64,000 nucleotides of DNA, from NCBI GenBank assembly GCA_963823675.1, contig CAWGMT010000007.1:248001-312000 (forward strand). The letters run 5' to 3'. A program made the position numbers and the translations under genes. This document shows positions 27,857-37,552 of this stretch, piece after piece. The notes beneath the pieces are model-generated. The model was not told where the DNA came from. It ran no database searches and saw nothing but the letters and a program-made list of their open reading frames with translations. Origin of the DNA: CAWGMT01 sp963823675 (GTDB taxonomy: Bacteria > Planctomycetota > Planctomycetia > Isosphaerales > Isosphaeraceae). Position 1 is the stretch's first letter. Every line of letters starts with the position of its first letter.

Positions 27857-28416
27857 ACCAGCTCGACCTGCCAGTCTTGCAGATCGACGGTCGCGCCGCG
27901 GCGGAGGAAGTTGACCACGGCCACGAACTGGCTATGCTTCCCTCGGCGGATCACTTTCCCGGTGATCCCGGTCAGCGGACCGGTCAGGATGCGGACGGTC
28001 GCGCCCACGGGCACGGTCGGCTCGGACGATACAACCAGGCCGGAGTTGAGCATCTTGTGGATCTGGTGCAGGTCACGTGCCAGCGCTTCCTGATCGACGA
28101 CTTCGAGAACATTCACGAGCCGGTGGCTGCGAAGCACGGCGAGCCGATCCTCGACGTCGCCATGAAGGAAGAGGTAACTCGGGAACAGGGGCACGACCGC
28201 CCGGATCTTGCGCCCTTGCGGAGTACGGCTCTCCTTGACCGCTTGAGGAAGATAATAAGTGATGCCTGCGTCCATCAATTCACGCGCGGTCGCTTTTTCT
28301 TGCCGCGGTTTCGTATGCAGACACCTCCAGAGGGCGTTCTCCTTGGCCGAGAGGCACGTCGGATCGTCCCATAAATTTGGAGGATTGCAGTCTGGCTCTG
28401 CCGGAAGAATTGGCAT
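27850..28416 (-). CDS. NusG/RfaH-like transcription antiterminator
   Basis: 188 residues from ATG 28416 (a GTG at 28455 is the alternative). The N-terminal NGN domain has ENALWRCLHTKPRQEKATAR, ITYYLPQAVKESRTPQGRKI and VVPLFPSYLFLHGDVEDRLA. The C-terminal KOW domain has VPVGATVRILTGPLTGITGK and ends in VDLQDWQVELVT. The N-terminal leader MPILPAEPDCNPPNLWDD is not part of NusG itself and is seen in planctomycete paralogues linked to polysaccharide gene clusters, like RfaH or UpxY. It therefore probably promotes elongation through a specific long operon, not bulk transcription. The glycosyltransferase fragment beside it fits this. Complete and unbroken. Confidence 0.83.
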   Translation of the reverse strand: MPILPAEPDCNPPNLWDDPTCLSAKENALWRCLHTKPRQEKATARELMDAGITYYLPQAVKESRTPQGRKIRAVVPLFPSYLFLHGDVEDRLAVLRSHRLVNVLEVVDQEALARDLHQIHKMLNSGLVVSSEPTVPVGATVRILTGPLTGITGKVIRRGKHSQFVAVVNFLRRGATVDLQDWQVELVT

Positions 28417-28536
28417 CTTGGATTGGGGTTCCCAGCGTACGGCGGCAAGAACCACGCGGTTCTTGGGTCGGCGTATTGAGGTCGTGAAAAAAATGCTAGT
28501 TAAAGCGACTCAGAGAGTCAAGCAGTGGCGTCTTTT

Positions 28537-28644
28537 GTCCGTTGTCCGTTGTCCGTTGTCCGTTGTTCGCTTCGCGTGTAACGCTGGCGGGCGATTAATA
28601 CCAGGCCGTCTTGGCAAGGGACCAAGGACCAAGGACAACGGACG
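28537..28644. repeat. Heptamer repeat pair between the NusG-like gene and truB
   Basis: Four direct copies of GTCCGTT run from 28537 to 28564. About 50 bp later the opposite strand motif (ACCAAGGACC, AAGGACAACGGAC) appears at 28618-28644, so the two ends can pair. Confidence 0.8.
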
Positions 28645-28662
28645 AAACTCAGCGTTCAGCAC

Positions 28663-29620
28663 GTGAGGACAGGCGCAGTGAGGGCGAAGCAACCGAGGGC
28701 TCAGGGTACCGGACCGCCGGAGCAGGGGATCCTGGTGGTTGACAAGCCATCGGGCATGACCTCCCGGTCGGTCGTGGACGTGATCGCGCGCGGTTCCCCA
28801 CGCCAAGGTCGGACACTCCGGCACCCTCGACCCGTTGGCCTCCGGCATCTTGATCCTTTGCGTCGGCGCCGCGACGCGGTTGGTGGAGGCCGTTCAGCGA
28901 TTCCCGAAAAGCTACCGCACGGTGATCCATCTCGGTGCCAGGAGCGACACTCTCGACGCGGATGGACGGATCGAGGCCGTTGCCTCTCCGCCGATCCCGT
29001 CGGTCGCCGAGATCGGGCGGGTCTTGCCGTCGCTCTCGGGCCGGGCTCTCCAGCAACCGCCAAATTATTCGGCTTTGAAAGTCAAAGGCAAGCGTGCGTA
29101 CGACCTGGCGCGCGCCGGCCTTCGCTTCGAGCTCGCTCCGCGCCTGGTCCAGATCGACCTGATCGCGGTTCTCAGTTACGAATGGCCGCGCCTGGAGCTC
29201 GAGATCGAATGTGCCAGCGGCACGTACATTCGCTCGATCGCACGCGACGCCGGCGATTTGCTGGGCTGCGGCGGATATGTGGAGACGCTGGTCCGAACGC
29301 GCGTGGGGCCATTCTCGCTCGCAGCGGCCGTGAGCCTCGAAGCCGTCTCGGATGCCGACTCGATTCGCCGGCACTTGCGACCCGCGATCGAGGCCGTGCC
29401 CGATCTCCCTCGCGTCGTTCTCAGCCCCTCGCAGGTCGAGGCCGTCGCTTTTGGCCGCAGGCTGAGCACCACCGACCTGGCCGGGCCGCCCGAGACAGCC
29501 GGCGATGTGGCCCTGGTGAGCGAGGACGGCGAACTCGTCGCCCTGGCCGAGTCAAACCCGCACGAGGGCTGGATTCAGCCTCGCAGAGTTTTCTCGGTCA
29601 GCAGTCCTGAGCGAACCTAG
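28663..29620 (+). CDS. truB: tRNA pseudouridine(55) synthase (one frame break near 28800)
   Basis: TruB isomerises U55 in the T loop of tRNAs. The start is GTG 28663 or GTG 28678, and no ATG is available in frame. The first part is EQGILVVDKPSGMTSRSVVD. After a C4 run near 28800 the frame changes and resumes KVGHSGTLDPLASGILILCV, where the Asp of GTLDP is the catalytic nucleophile. QQPPNYSALKVKGKRAYDLA and ECASGTYIRSIARDAGDLLG follow, and the stop is at 29620. One extra base explains the break, since the two frames abut with no missing sequence. Joined length of about 318 residues matches TruB with its C-terminal PUA-like tail. Confidence 0.88.
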
Positions 29621-29728
29621 GCGACCAGGTGGGTGTCACAGTTGGGGAATCAAGAACCGAAAATGGTGATATCCCTCTGTGCAGCGTTTGGTCGTTGACG
29701 CGCGGCTCGAAGGAAGTTAGAGTTGATC

Positions 29729-31093
29729 ATGGATAGTTCCTCTCAGTCTCGAAAATCTCCAATCCGAGAAACGAGGTCACATCCCGCCTTGATCGAAATC
29801 AACCGCATCGAGCGACCGGGACGTAAAGAGAAAGCAATTCTGGTTGGCGTCATTCTCCCCCATCATGACGCGACGTCCAACGATCCGTTGGAGGAGTTAC
29901 GAGGGCTCGCGAAGACCGCCGGCCTGGTGGTCGTCGGCACCATGTTGCAGAAAAGGCAACAGATCGACATCGCGACGTACATTGGCTCGGGCAAGGTCGA
30001 GGAGCTCAAGGCGCTCGCGGCGGCCCACGAGGCCAACGTCGTCGTGTTCGACAACGACCTTGGGCCGGCCCAGACGCGCAACCTCGAGCGAAAGCTCGAA
30101 ATCAAGGTGGTCGATCGGACCGAGGTGATCCTGGACATCTTCGCCACGCACGCTCGGACCCATGAGGCTCACCTTCAGGTCGAGCTGGCGCAGCTCGAAT
30201 ATGCCATGCCTCGATTGAAGCGGATGTGGACCCACCTTTCCCGCTACAAGGGGGGGATCGGCCTGCGCGGTCCCGGCGAGAAGCAGCTCGAGGAAGACCG
30301 CCGGCTCGTTGTGCACCGCATCCAGGAGCTCAAAGCCAAGCTCGCGAAGATCCAGGCGCGCAAGGAGCGCGAGGTCGCCAGCCGTGGCGACGTGCCGACG
30401 GTGTCCCTGGTCGGTTATACCAATGCCGGCAAGAGCACGCTCATGAACGCGCTGACCCTTGCCGGCGTGCTGGTCGAGGACAAGCTCTTCGCCACGCTCG
30501 ACACGCGTACGCGCCGCTGGCGATTTCAGGGCGGCGGATACGCCCTGCTGTCGGATACCGTCGGATTCATTCGCGACCTCCCGCACGCGCTGGTCGCGTC
30601 GTTTGAGGCCACGCTCGAGGAAGCTCGTCAGGCGGATTTGCTGCTGCACGTGGTCGATGCATCGAGCCCCGAGGCCGAAAGCCAGATCCAGGCGGTCAAG
30701 AGCGTGCTGGCCGAGCTCGGGCTCGAAAACCATCCGACCCTGCTGGTGCTCAACAAGACCGACAGGGTGCCCGACCGGTCGTTTCTGGACGTGCTGCGGG
30801 CGCATCACGCCGAGTCGGTGGCGATCAGCGCCGCCCGTGGCGAAGGGCTCGACCGACTCGAGGCAGCGGTGCGCGGCGCCTTGAGCGACCGCGCCCTGGA
30901 AGCCGAAGTCGAAACTGGCGTCGCCAACGGGCGCATCCTCGCTTACCTGGCCCAGCACGCCCAGATCCACGATCGCGTTTACGACGCCAACCGCGTCCTG
31001 CTTCACTGCCACCTGCCCCGCCGCTGTCTCGATTTTCTCAGCGAGCACGGCGTAGACGTCCGCTCCAATGGCCGGCGCCTGTGTGCGTCGTGA
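29729..31093 (+). CDS. hflX: GTPase HflX
   Basis: 454 residues from ATG 29729 with AAGGAAG upstream. The N-terminal HflX domain includes LRGLAKTAGLVVVGTMLQKR and ATYIGSGKVEELKALAAAHE, and the linker carries the glycine-rich GIGLRGPGEKQLEEDRR. The G domain has G1 GYTNAGKSTLM, G3 DTVGFIRDLPH and G4 NKTD. HflX binds the 50S subunit and splits stalled or inactive 70S ribosomes under stress. It lies about 110 bp after truB on the same strand, so a translation-related cluster is plausible. All motifs are intact and the gene is unbroken. It is convergent with the Hint array. Confidence 0.95.
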   Translation: MDSSSQSRKSPIRETRSHPALIEINRIERPGRKEKAILVGVILPHHDATSNDPLEELRGLAKTAGLVVVGTMLQKRQQIDIATYIGSGKVEELKALAAAHEANVVVFDNDLGPAQTRNLERKLEIKVVDRTEVILDIFATHARTHEAHLQVELAQLEYAMPRLKRMWTHLSRYKGGIGLRGPGEKQLEEDRRLVVHRIQELKAKLAKIQARKEREVASRGDVPTVSLVGYTNAGKSTLMNALTLAGVLVEDKLFATLDTRTRRWRFQGGGYALLSDTVGFIRDLPHALVASFEATLEEARQADLLLHVVDASSPEAESQIQAVKSVLAELGLENHPTLLVLNKTDRVPDRSFLDVLRAHHAESVAISAARGEGLDRLEAAVRGALSDRALEAEVETGVANGRILAYLAQHAQIHDRVYDANRVLLHCHLPRRCLDFLSEHGVDVRSNGRRLCAS

Positions 31094-31120
31094 TTCGACT
31101 TCAAATGACCCGCAACACGG

Positions 31121-33144
31121 CTAGAAATGCGCCGGCTGCTCGGGTTCGCGGTCAAACGGCGCGAGCACAGGCTGCACGAAGCTGAAGTCGTGCACCAGGA
31201 TTCCCTGGGCCCCGACCAGGAAGTCGCGGTTCTCGGCCACATCGAGGTTATACACCGGCTGAATCTTGGCGGTCTCGATCGAATGCACGGTGGCCAGACC
31301 GCCAAGGATGCGCAACCGGTCGCCCGGCTTGAGCTCGCGGGCCATGGTCCATCCCTTGCCGGCCTTCCAGAACCGATGGATGCCCGTCGCGACAATGGTC
31401 TCGCCGCCGAGCGAGACGCGGAGCGTGGCCGCCGGCTTGTTGCGGTGCACGGCTACAACCGGCTGGAAACCCAGCATTCCGGTCGAGGTATTCTGCGACA
31501 AGACGCGATCGCCGACCTGGATCAATTCGATGGCTCGCGGACCTTCGACGGTTTGCACCGAGGTGCCGGCCGCAAAGCACGCACTCGAAGGTGGTGTCAA
31601 CGGCATGACCACCATGTCTGTGAAGGTCGGCTTCGTATCCGGCTGACTCGACTGGTAGGCGTAGCCAAGCTGATCGGTCCACCAGCTCTTCCATTTCTCG
31701 GGCTCGGCGCCCAGATCAAGGGATGTGGTCGCCTTCAGCACCGGCAAAGCGCGATCGTTGAGCTGCCGGATCTGGGCATTGGTGGCTTCGACGGCCTGAA
31801 TATCCATGGCCAGCCTTTGCTGCAAGGCGTTGTTGCGTTGCCGGATGTCCTCAAGGGCCACGCCAATCTGAATATCGCGCTGGGCGGCGATGGAAAGAGT
31901 GCCGGAGACCATGCCGGTGGCCGGGTTCGGGCCCCAGATTCCCGCCGAGCTCAACATTTGATTGTAAGCCGCGGTGGGATTCTGGGGGTTGGTTGCGTTG
32001 GGCTGGCCGCCGGGCCCCATGCCGATCGTGGCGCCGGGGACCGCGCCAGCAGCCATCATCAAATTCGAGTTGCTGAACGGATCGAATGGCACGTCGGACG
32101 TGAAGATGCGCATCGGTATCCGGTTCGGATCGACCGGCGTCATCGTATAAAGACGGCGGACGTTGAATTTTTCGCCCTCGACGAATAGCTCGCCCGGCGA
32201 GCCGGACCCATTGACCAGCCGCACCTGGTATTTGAAGGGCTTCCGAATCATCCCGATCAAGCGATCGACCACGTCGCGCGGGTCGCGGCGGGTCAAGGTC
32301 TGGATGGCTCGCCCGCGCACCGGTCCCGAGGGGTTGAAAACCGCCAGCGCGGCCAGTGACGTTGAGGCCACCGGCCCGTCGATTTGACCGAGAATCTGCA
32401 CCGCCGCGACCTGGAGACGCTCGCTGCCCGTGATGAGGGTCGTCCAGATCATGGGAACCGCCCGGGGATCGGTCACTTCGGCCATTGCCTTTTCGGCCCG
32501 CGCCGCCGCGCCGGGTCCTTGCTCTCGAGTCCGTCACGGACCTTCTCGAGTTTCGGCTTCCATTGCTTGTCGGCGCGCTTCTGAATTTCGGCCTCCCGCT
32601 TCTCGGCCGCGAGATCGTCGGGCTTGACCCAGCGATTGCCGGCCTTCTTGTAACCCAGATGGCGCCACGCGCTCTCCCGCGTCGGATCGAGCCGGAGCAC
32701 TTCGTTGTAGTGCGCGACGGCCTCGTCCTTCAGCCCTTTCTCTTCACACCACGCGGCCAGCCGCGACTGGGCGTCCGGCTTGCTGGCGGTCTTGGCGCGG
32801 CGCTCAAAGTATTCGCGAAGCAGCGCCTGCCGCTCCGGATCGGTCTGGATCTGCTTGCCGATGGTCTCGGGCCGCCCCCACTTGCCTTTGTAGGAAACAA
32901 GCCCGGTCAGCCCACGCGCCAGCGCGTTGGCAGGGTCATACAAGATCGCCAGGGCCAGGTGCTTCGCCCGTTCGGCCGAGAGGCCGTGGGCCTCGCACCA
33001 GAGCGCCAGACGAACATGGGCATCGGCGTCGCGACCGGTCTCTTTCTTGGCGGTCTGGTAAATGGCAAGGTCGCTGGGGGCACGAGTCGCGGGCGCTTTC
33101 TGGTCGCCCACCATCGCGCAGCAGAAGAACACTGCGTAGACCAT
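31121..33144 (-). CDS. TPR/HEAT/Hint-domain surface protein, paralogue A (one frame break near 32480)
   Basis: Starts ATG 33144 with a short hydrophobic leader (MVYAVFFCCAMVG). The N-terminal TPR-like part holds two units, HVRLALWCEAHGLSAERAKH and SRLAAWCEEKGLKDEAVAHY, each followed by a G-K/N-W-P motif. After the break the HEAT part (VTDPRAVPMIWTTLITGS) and a variable linker precede a coiled helix. The Hint domain starts CFAAGTSVQTVEG, has TGIHRFWKAG and ends YNLDVAENRDFLVG then ILVHD, followed by only 22 residues. Hint domains self-cleave by thioester chemistry at the leading Cys. The joined length is about 675 residues. It is the most divergent of the four copies and the last in the array. 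Confidence 0.8.
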
Positions 33145-33397
33145 GAGGAACCTCAGATTGCGGGACAGGATGTCGGACGAAGAGAGTCGCGCAGACTTGG
33201 CGCTCGCGCGGCCATGCCGAGAACTCTAGCAACTTCGGGCCGCGATGGGAAGAGGCTACTAATTTCTTCGGCGATTACGCGCCGTGCACTGACAATTTGT
33301 TGGCGATCTTTCGGCCTTTTGCTAGGAGGCAGCTCCGTCCGCCGTTCCGGATCGCCGGACCGAGCCGGCTCCTACAAGACGGCCCCGCGGGGCGGCT
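33145..33397. other. Intergenic gap within the Hint array
   Basis: This gap is five times longer than the 49-bp spacers between the other copies. It contains an imperfect hairpin (about 33327-33376) with GGAGGCAGCTCC on the left and GAGCCGGCTCCTAC on the right. No gene is seen. Confidence 0.6.
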
Positions 33398-35321
33398 TTA
33401 CGGCCTTGTGGCCTTGCTCGCCGAGGTAAGGGCGTCGAACGGCTGCTCCCGCAGGTTGGGCAACGTGTTGTCGTGAGCGAGGGCGGCGGTCTCACCCACG
33501 AAAAAGTCGGCGTCATCCGCCACGTCGACGTTGAAGACCGGCATGACGCGGCCGTCGTCGATCGCGGTCACCTTGACGGTGCCATTCAGGGTGCGGATCG
33601 GGTCGCCTTCCTTGAGATCGCGGGCCATGACCCAGCCTGAGCCGGCTTTCCAGAAACGGTGAAAGTGGCTGCTCGTGATCGTCTCGTCGCCGAGCTTGAT
33701 CCGAAACGTCTTGCTGGGCGGGTTGTGGTGCACGACCAGGACCGGCTTGTAACCCAGGGCGCCGGTCCTGGTGCTCTGGGTCAGGACCTGATCCCCGACC
33801 TTGAGCGATTCGATGGGCTCGAGGCCCGAGATCGCTCGAACCAAGGTACCGGGCCCGAAGCAACTCGCTCGCCGTACGTCGATCGGGCCGATAAACGTGT
33901 TGAGCGGAATCGGCTGCGGCTGATAGGCCAGAGGGACCTCCTCGATGACCGTGGGCGATTCCGAAGCGCGTAATTGGTAGAGCTGGTAGCCCACCAGGTC
34001 TACGAACCACTTCTGCCAGGCGGGCGGATTCGGTCCCAGTGCCAGTCCCGAGACGTCGTTCAAGACCGGCAGAACGCGATCATTGATCTCTCCAAGCGAG
34101 TCGTTGTATTGCTTGATCGCGTCAACGTCGTTTTGCAACTGTTGCTCGGCGACGATAGCCGACTTCTGAGCCTCGAGAGCCATCCGGCCAACGGGAATCT
34201 GATATCCCGCCCCGATCGTAAACGAAAATAAAGTGGCTGGGCCAAGAATTGGCCCATTGGTGGGAATGGTGGAATTGACCATCGCCATGAAAGGGTTCTG
34301 AATGTTGTATAGTGCCGAGTTACTCACTCAAGTTTGCCGCACTGCCCTGGCCCTTGATCAAGAGCTCGCCTCCTTGGCCGGGCCCGCGCACCCGCTTCAC
34401 TTCGTATTCGATCGGCTGCCGGATCATCGCGATCAGGGTGTCGGCGAATTCGCGGGCATCGCGCTGTCCTAGCGACTGGGTAGCCCGGGCCCGCACTTCC
34501 GGGCTCCCGCCGAAAACCGCGAGCAGCACCAGGGCCCGCGACGCCGATGGATCGTCGATCTGGCCAAGCACTTGAACCGCGATTTTCTGGTGGGCGGAAT
34601 CTCCCATTCCCAACGTCGCCCAGACCATGGGCACCGCCCGGCGATCGGTGATCTGCCCCAGGGCTTTATCCGCATCCGCGCGCCGCGCCTTATCTTTGCT
34701 CTTGAGATTGGCGCGAAGTTTCTCGAGAATCGGCCTCCAGTGCTTGTTCGCCCTCTGCTGCTCTTGGGCCTCGTGCTTGGCCGCGGCCGCCGCCTCCGGC
34801 TTTTGCCACCGGCCGCCGACCTTCTTGTACCCCAGGTGCTTCCAGGCGACCTCGCGCGACGGATCGAGCCGCAGCGCCTGGTGAAAATGGGCGACCGCCT
34901 GATCCTTCAACCCATTCTGCTCGCACCAGAGCGCCAGTTTCTGATGAGCCTCGGCACGTTCGGGCGTCTTGGCCCGCCGCTCCAGATACTCCTGCACCCG
35001 GGCTTTCCGCTGGGGATCATCCTGCACGGCCTTACTGATCTCGTCGGGCCGCTGCCATTTCCCTTGGTAATCGACCAGGCCCAGAAGCCCACGCGCCAGC
35101 ATGTTGGAGGGATCGGACAGGACCGCCAGCCCGAGGTGCTTGACTCGCTCGGCTGTCAGTCCGTGCGCTTCGCACCAGAGCGCCAGCCTGACCTGGGCAT
35201 TGGCATCGCGACCCGCCGCCTTTTGGGCGGCCTGGTAGGCGGCAAGGTCGCTTGGGGCGCTGGCCGCGGAGGCGTTCTGGTCGCCCAGCATCGCCCAGCA
35301 AAGAAGTGTGGCGTAAACCAT
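33398..35321 (-). CDS. TPR/HEAT/Hint-domain surface protein, paralogue B (one frame break near 34320)
   Basis: Starts ATG 35321 with leader MVYATLLCWAMLGD. It has the same order of parts: QVRLALWCEAHGLTAERVKH, WKHLGYKKVGGRWQKPE, a Lys/Arg-rich helix, HEAT repeats (ITDRRAVPMVWATLGMGDSA, SPEVRARATQSLGQRDAREF), then the conserved strand GGELLIKGQG. The frame changes near 34320. The linker is much shorter than in C and D, and the coiled helix (VAEQQLQNDVDAIKQYNDSL) leads to the Hint domain CFGPGTLVRAISGLEPIESL. Its second block reads SSHFHRFWKAG where the others have TGIH, replacing the usual Thr by Ser. The domain ends AALAHDN, with tail PNLREQPFDALTSASKATRP. Joined length is about 640 residues. 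Confidence 0.8.
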
Positions 35322-35370
35322 CACACACCTCGGGATGTTCGAGAGGAAGGCGAGGCAAAAACTCTGGAAC

Positions 35371-37503
35371 TCAGGGTTTCATGCTTTTGGTCGCCAAGTT
35401 AACGGCGTCGAACGGTTCGGGAGTCGGATTGATCAGGCTGTTGTCGTGGGCCAGCACTCCGGATGGCCCGACGAAGAAGCTCTCGCTGTCAGCGACCTGG
35501 AGGTTGTAGACGCGTTGCTTTCTATCCTCCCCGATCGACTTGATCTCGACGGTCCCTCCCAGGGTCCGCAGGGTGTCGCCCGCCTTGAGCTCGCGGGCCA
35601 TGACCCATCCCTGGCCCGCCTTCCACAAGCGGTGGATGCCCGTCAACACGATCGAGTCGTTATCAAGCTCGATTCGGAGCGTCGCGTTGGGCGGATTATG
35701 AAAGACCGTCACGACCGCTCGGTATTTCAATGCGCCGGTCTTGGGGTTCTGCGTCAGCACCTGATCGCCGATGCGCAGGCTTTCGATCCGGCGCAGGCCA
35801 TCGATCGTGCGGACGGGCGTGCCGGCGCCGAAACAAGAATGCCGCCACAGCAAGGTCTGCACCGGCTGATCGACCACAGAAGGTGCCGCCTGGGGCTGGT
35901 AAGCAAGCGGCACCTGTTCGACGATCGTGGGGGTCTCGGACGATGACCCTGAAGGGGCAGCGGCATATCCAAATAGGTCGATCAACCATTTTTGCCACGC
36001 CGTTCGATCCTGGCCCGCGTCGACGCCCGTTGAATCGGTCAACACCTGTCGAATCTGCGTATTATTGGCCTGGATCGCAGCGTTGTAGTCGTCAATTGCC
36101 TGAGCATCTCCCGCGAGCTGCTGCTGCGCGACCTGGGCCGACAACTGAGCGTCGAGCATCATCTGACCGATGGGGATCTGCATTTGTCGTATGAAACGTT
36201 GTTCTTCCCAGAGTTGCGCATTTGCAGGGCCGCCCAGGTCTAACACGCCTGAGTTCACATTCTGAGCGACCGCCGCGCCGAGTTTCTGACTGACGCTCGC
36301 CGGCAAGCCCGCCCTGCTGAATACAGCGGCGGCTTGGGCCGGAGACGGTCGTGGAGTCGTGATTCCCGTCGCGCCAAAGATGCCGACCGGTTGCATTCCG
36401 GTTGAATAGAGCCCCAGAGAGCGCTCGATCACGGGGAGGCCGTTCGGATCGAGCCCGAGATAATCATTGGGCATCAAAGCCACGCTGGGCGCGGAGAGCG
36501 GAGTATAAATCCGCTTGACGTTCGCGTCCTTGTTCTTGACCAGTAACTCGCCCTGTGATCCGGGCCCTCTCAACTTCTTCATCTCGTACTTGATCGTATC
36601 GCGTAGGAGACCAATCAAGATGGGGGTGAAATCACGTGGGTCGCGCCGGCGGAGGACCTGCGTCGCGCTCTCTCGCACCACGGTGCTACGGCTCGATAAG
36701 GCGAGCAATGCGAGCGCCCGCGACGACCCCGGCGAATCGATCTGGCCCAGCACGCGGACCGACACCTTTTGACGCTCGGCTCCTCCCAGCGCAAAGGTCG
36801 CCCAGACCGCCGGCACGGCCCGCGGGTCGGTCACCTCGGCCAGACCTTTCTCCGCGCTGACGCGCCGCGCCTTGTCCTTGCTCGCAAGCCCCTCCCGCCA
36901 CCGTTCCAGCAGAGGCTTCCAGTGTTTGTTGGCTCGTTTCTGATGCTCGTCTTCGTGCTTTTGAGCATCCACAAGCTCCGGCTTCTGCCACCGGCCGCCC
37001 ACCTTCTTGTACCCCAGATGCTTCCAGGCGACCTCGCGCGACGGATCGAGCCGCAGCGCCTGGTGAAAATGGGCGACGGCCTGATCCTTCAAGCCATTCT
37101 GTTCGCACCAGAGCGCCAGTTTCTGATGGTCCTCGGCACGCTCGGGCGTCCTGGCCCGCCGCTTGAGATACTCCTGCACGCGAGCTTTGCGCTCAGGATC
37201 ATCCTGCACGGCCTTGCTGATGTCGTCGGGACGCTGCCACTTCCCTTGATACTCGACCAGGCCCAAAAGGCCGCGCGCTAGTGTGTTGGAGGGATCCGCG
37301 AGGACCGCCAGCCCGAGGTGCCTGATCCGTTCGGCCGAGAGCCCGTGCGCTTCGCACCAGAGCGCCAGCCTGACCTGGGCACCGGCATCGCGACCCGCCG
37401 CTTTCTCGGCGGATTGGTACGCGGCGAGGTCGCTCGGGGCGCTACCCGCGGGCGCGTCCTGGCCGCCCAGCATCGCACAGCACAAAAGCGTGGCGTAAAC
37501 CAT
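35371..37503 (-). CDS. TPR/HEAT/Hint-domain surface protein, paralogue C
   Basis: 710 residues from ATG 37503, unbroken. The leader is MVYATLLCCAMLGGQDAPAG. TPR-like units are at about 38-105 and 120-190 (QKLALWCEQNGLKDQAVAHF, HQALRLDPSREVAWKHLGYK), then a charged helix (QKRANKHWKPLLERWREGLA), HEAT at 225-330 (VTDPRAVPAVWATFALGGAE), and VKRIYTPL. A long variable middle is rich in Ala/Gly/Gln. A coiled helix (LSAQVAQQQLAGDAQAIDDY) leads through AWQKWLIDLFGYA to the Hint domain at about 555: CFGAGTPVRTIDG, TGIHRLWKAGQGW, then YNLQVADSESFFVG and VLAHDN. The protein ends with the tail PEPFDAVNLATKSMKP. Only 49 bp separate it from paralogues B and D, and much of it is nearly identical to D. Function unknown. 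Confidence 0.85.
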   Translation of the reverse strand: MVYATLLCCAMLGGQDAPAGSAPSDLAAYQSAEKAAGRDAGAQVRLALWCEAHGLSAERIRHLGLAVLADPSNTLARGLLGLVEYQGKWQRPDDISKAVQDDPERKARVQEYLKRRARTPERAEDHQKLALWCEQNGLKDQAVAHFHQALRLDPSREVAWKHLGYKKVGGRWQKPELVDAQKHEDEHQKRANKHWKPLLERWREGLASKDKARRVSAEKGLAEVTDPRAVPAVWATFALGGAERQKVSVRVLGQIDSPGSSRALALLALSSRSTVVRESATQVLRRRDPRDFTPILIGLLRDTIKYEMKKLRGPGSQGELLVKNKDANVKRIYTPLSAPSVALMPNDYLGLDPNGLPVIERSLGLYSTGMQPVGIFGATGITTPRPSPAQAAAVFSRAGLPASVSQKLGAAVAQNVNSGVLDLGGPANAQLWEEQRFIRQMQIPIGQMMLDAQLSAQVAQQQLAGDAQAIDDYNAAIQANNTQIRQVLTDSTGVDAGQDRTAWQKWLIDLFGYAAAPSGSSSETPTIVEQVPLAYQPQAAPSVVDQPVQTLLWRHSCFGAGTPVRTIDGLRRIESLRIGDQVLTQNPKTGALKYRAVVTVFHNPPNATLRIELDNDSIVLTGIHRLWKAGQGWVMARELKAGDTLRTLGGTVEIKSIGEDRKQRVYNLQVADSESFFVGPSGVLAHDNSLINPTPEPFDAVNLATKSMKP

Positions 37504-37552
37504 GACGCACCTCAGGACGTTCGAGAGGAAGGCGAAGCAAACGTTCTGGAAC

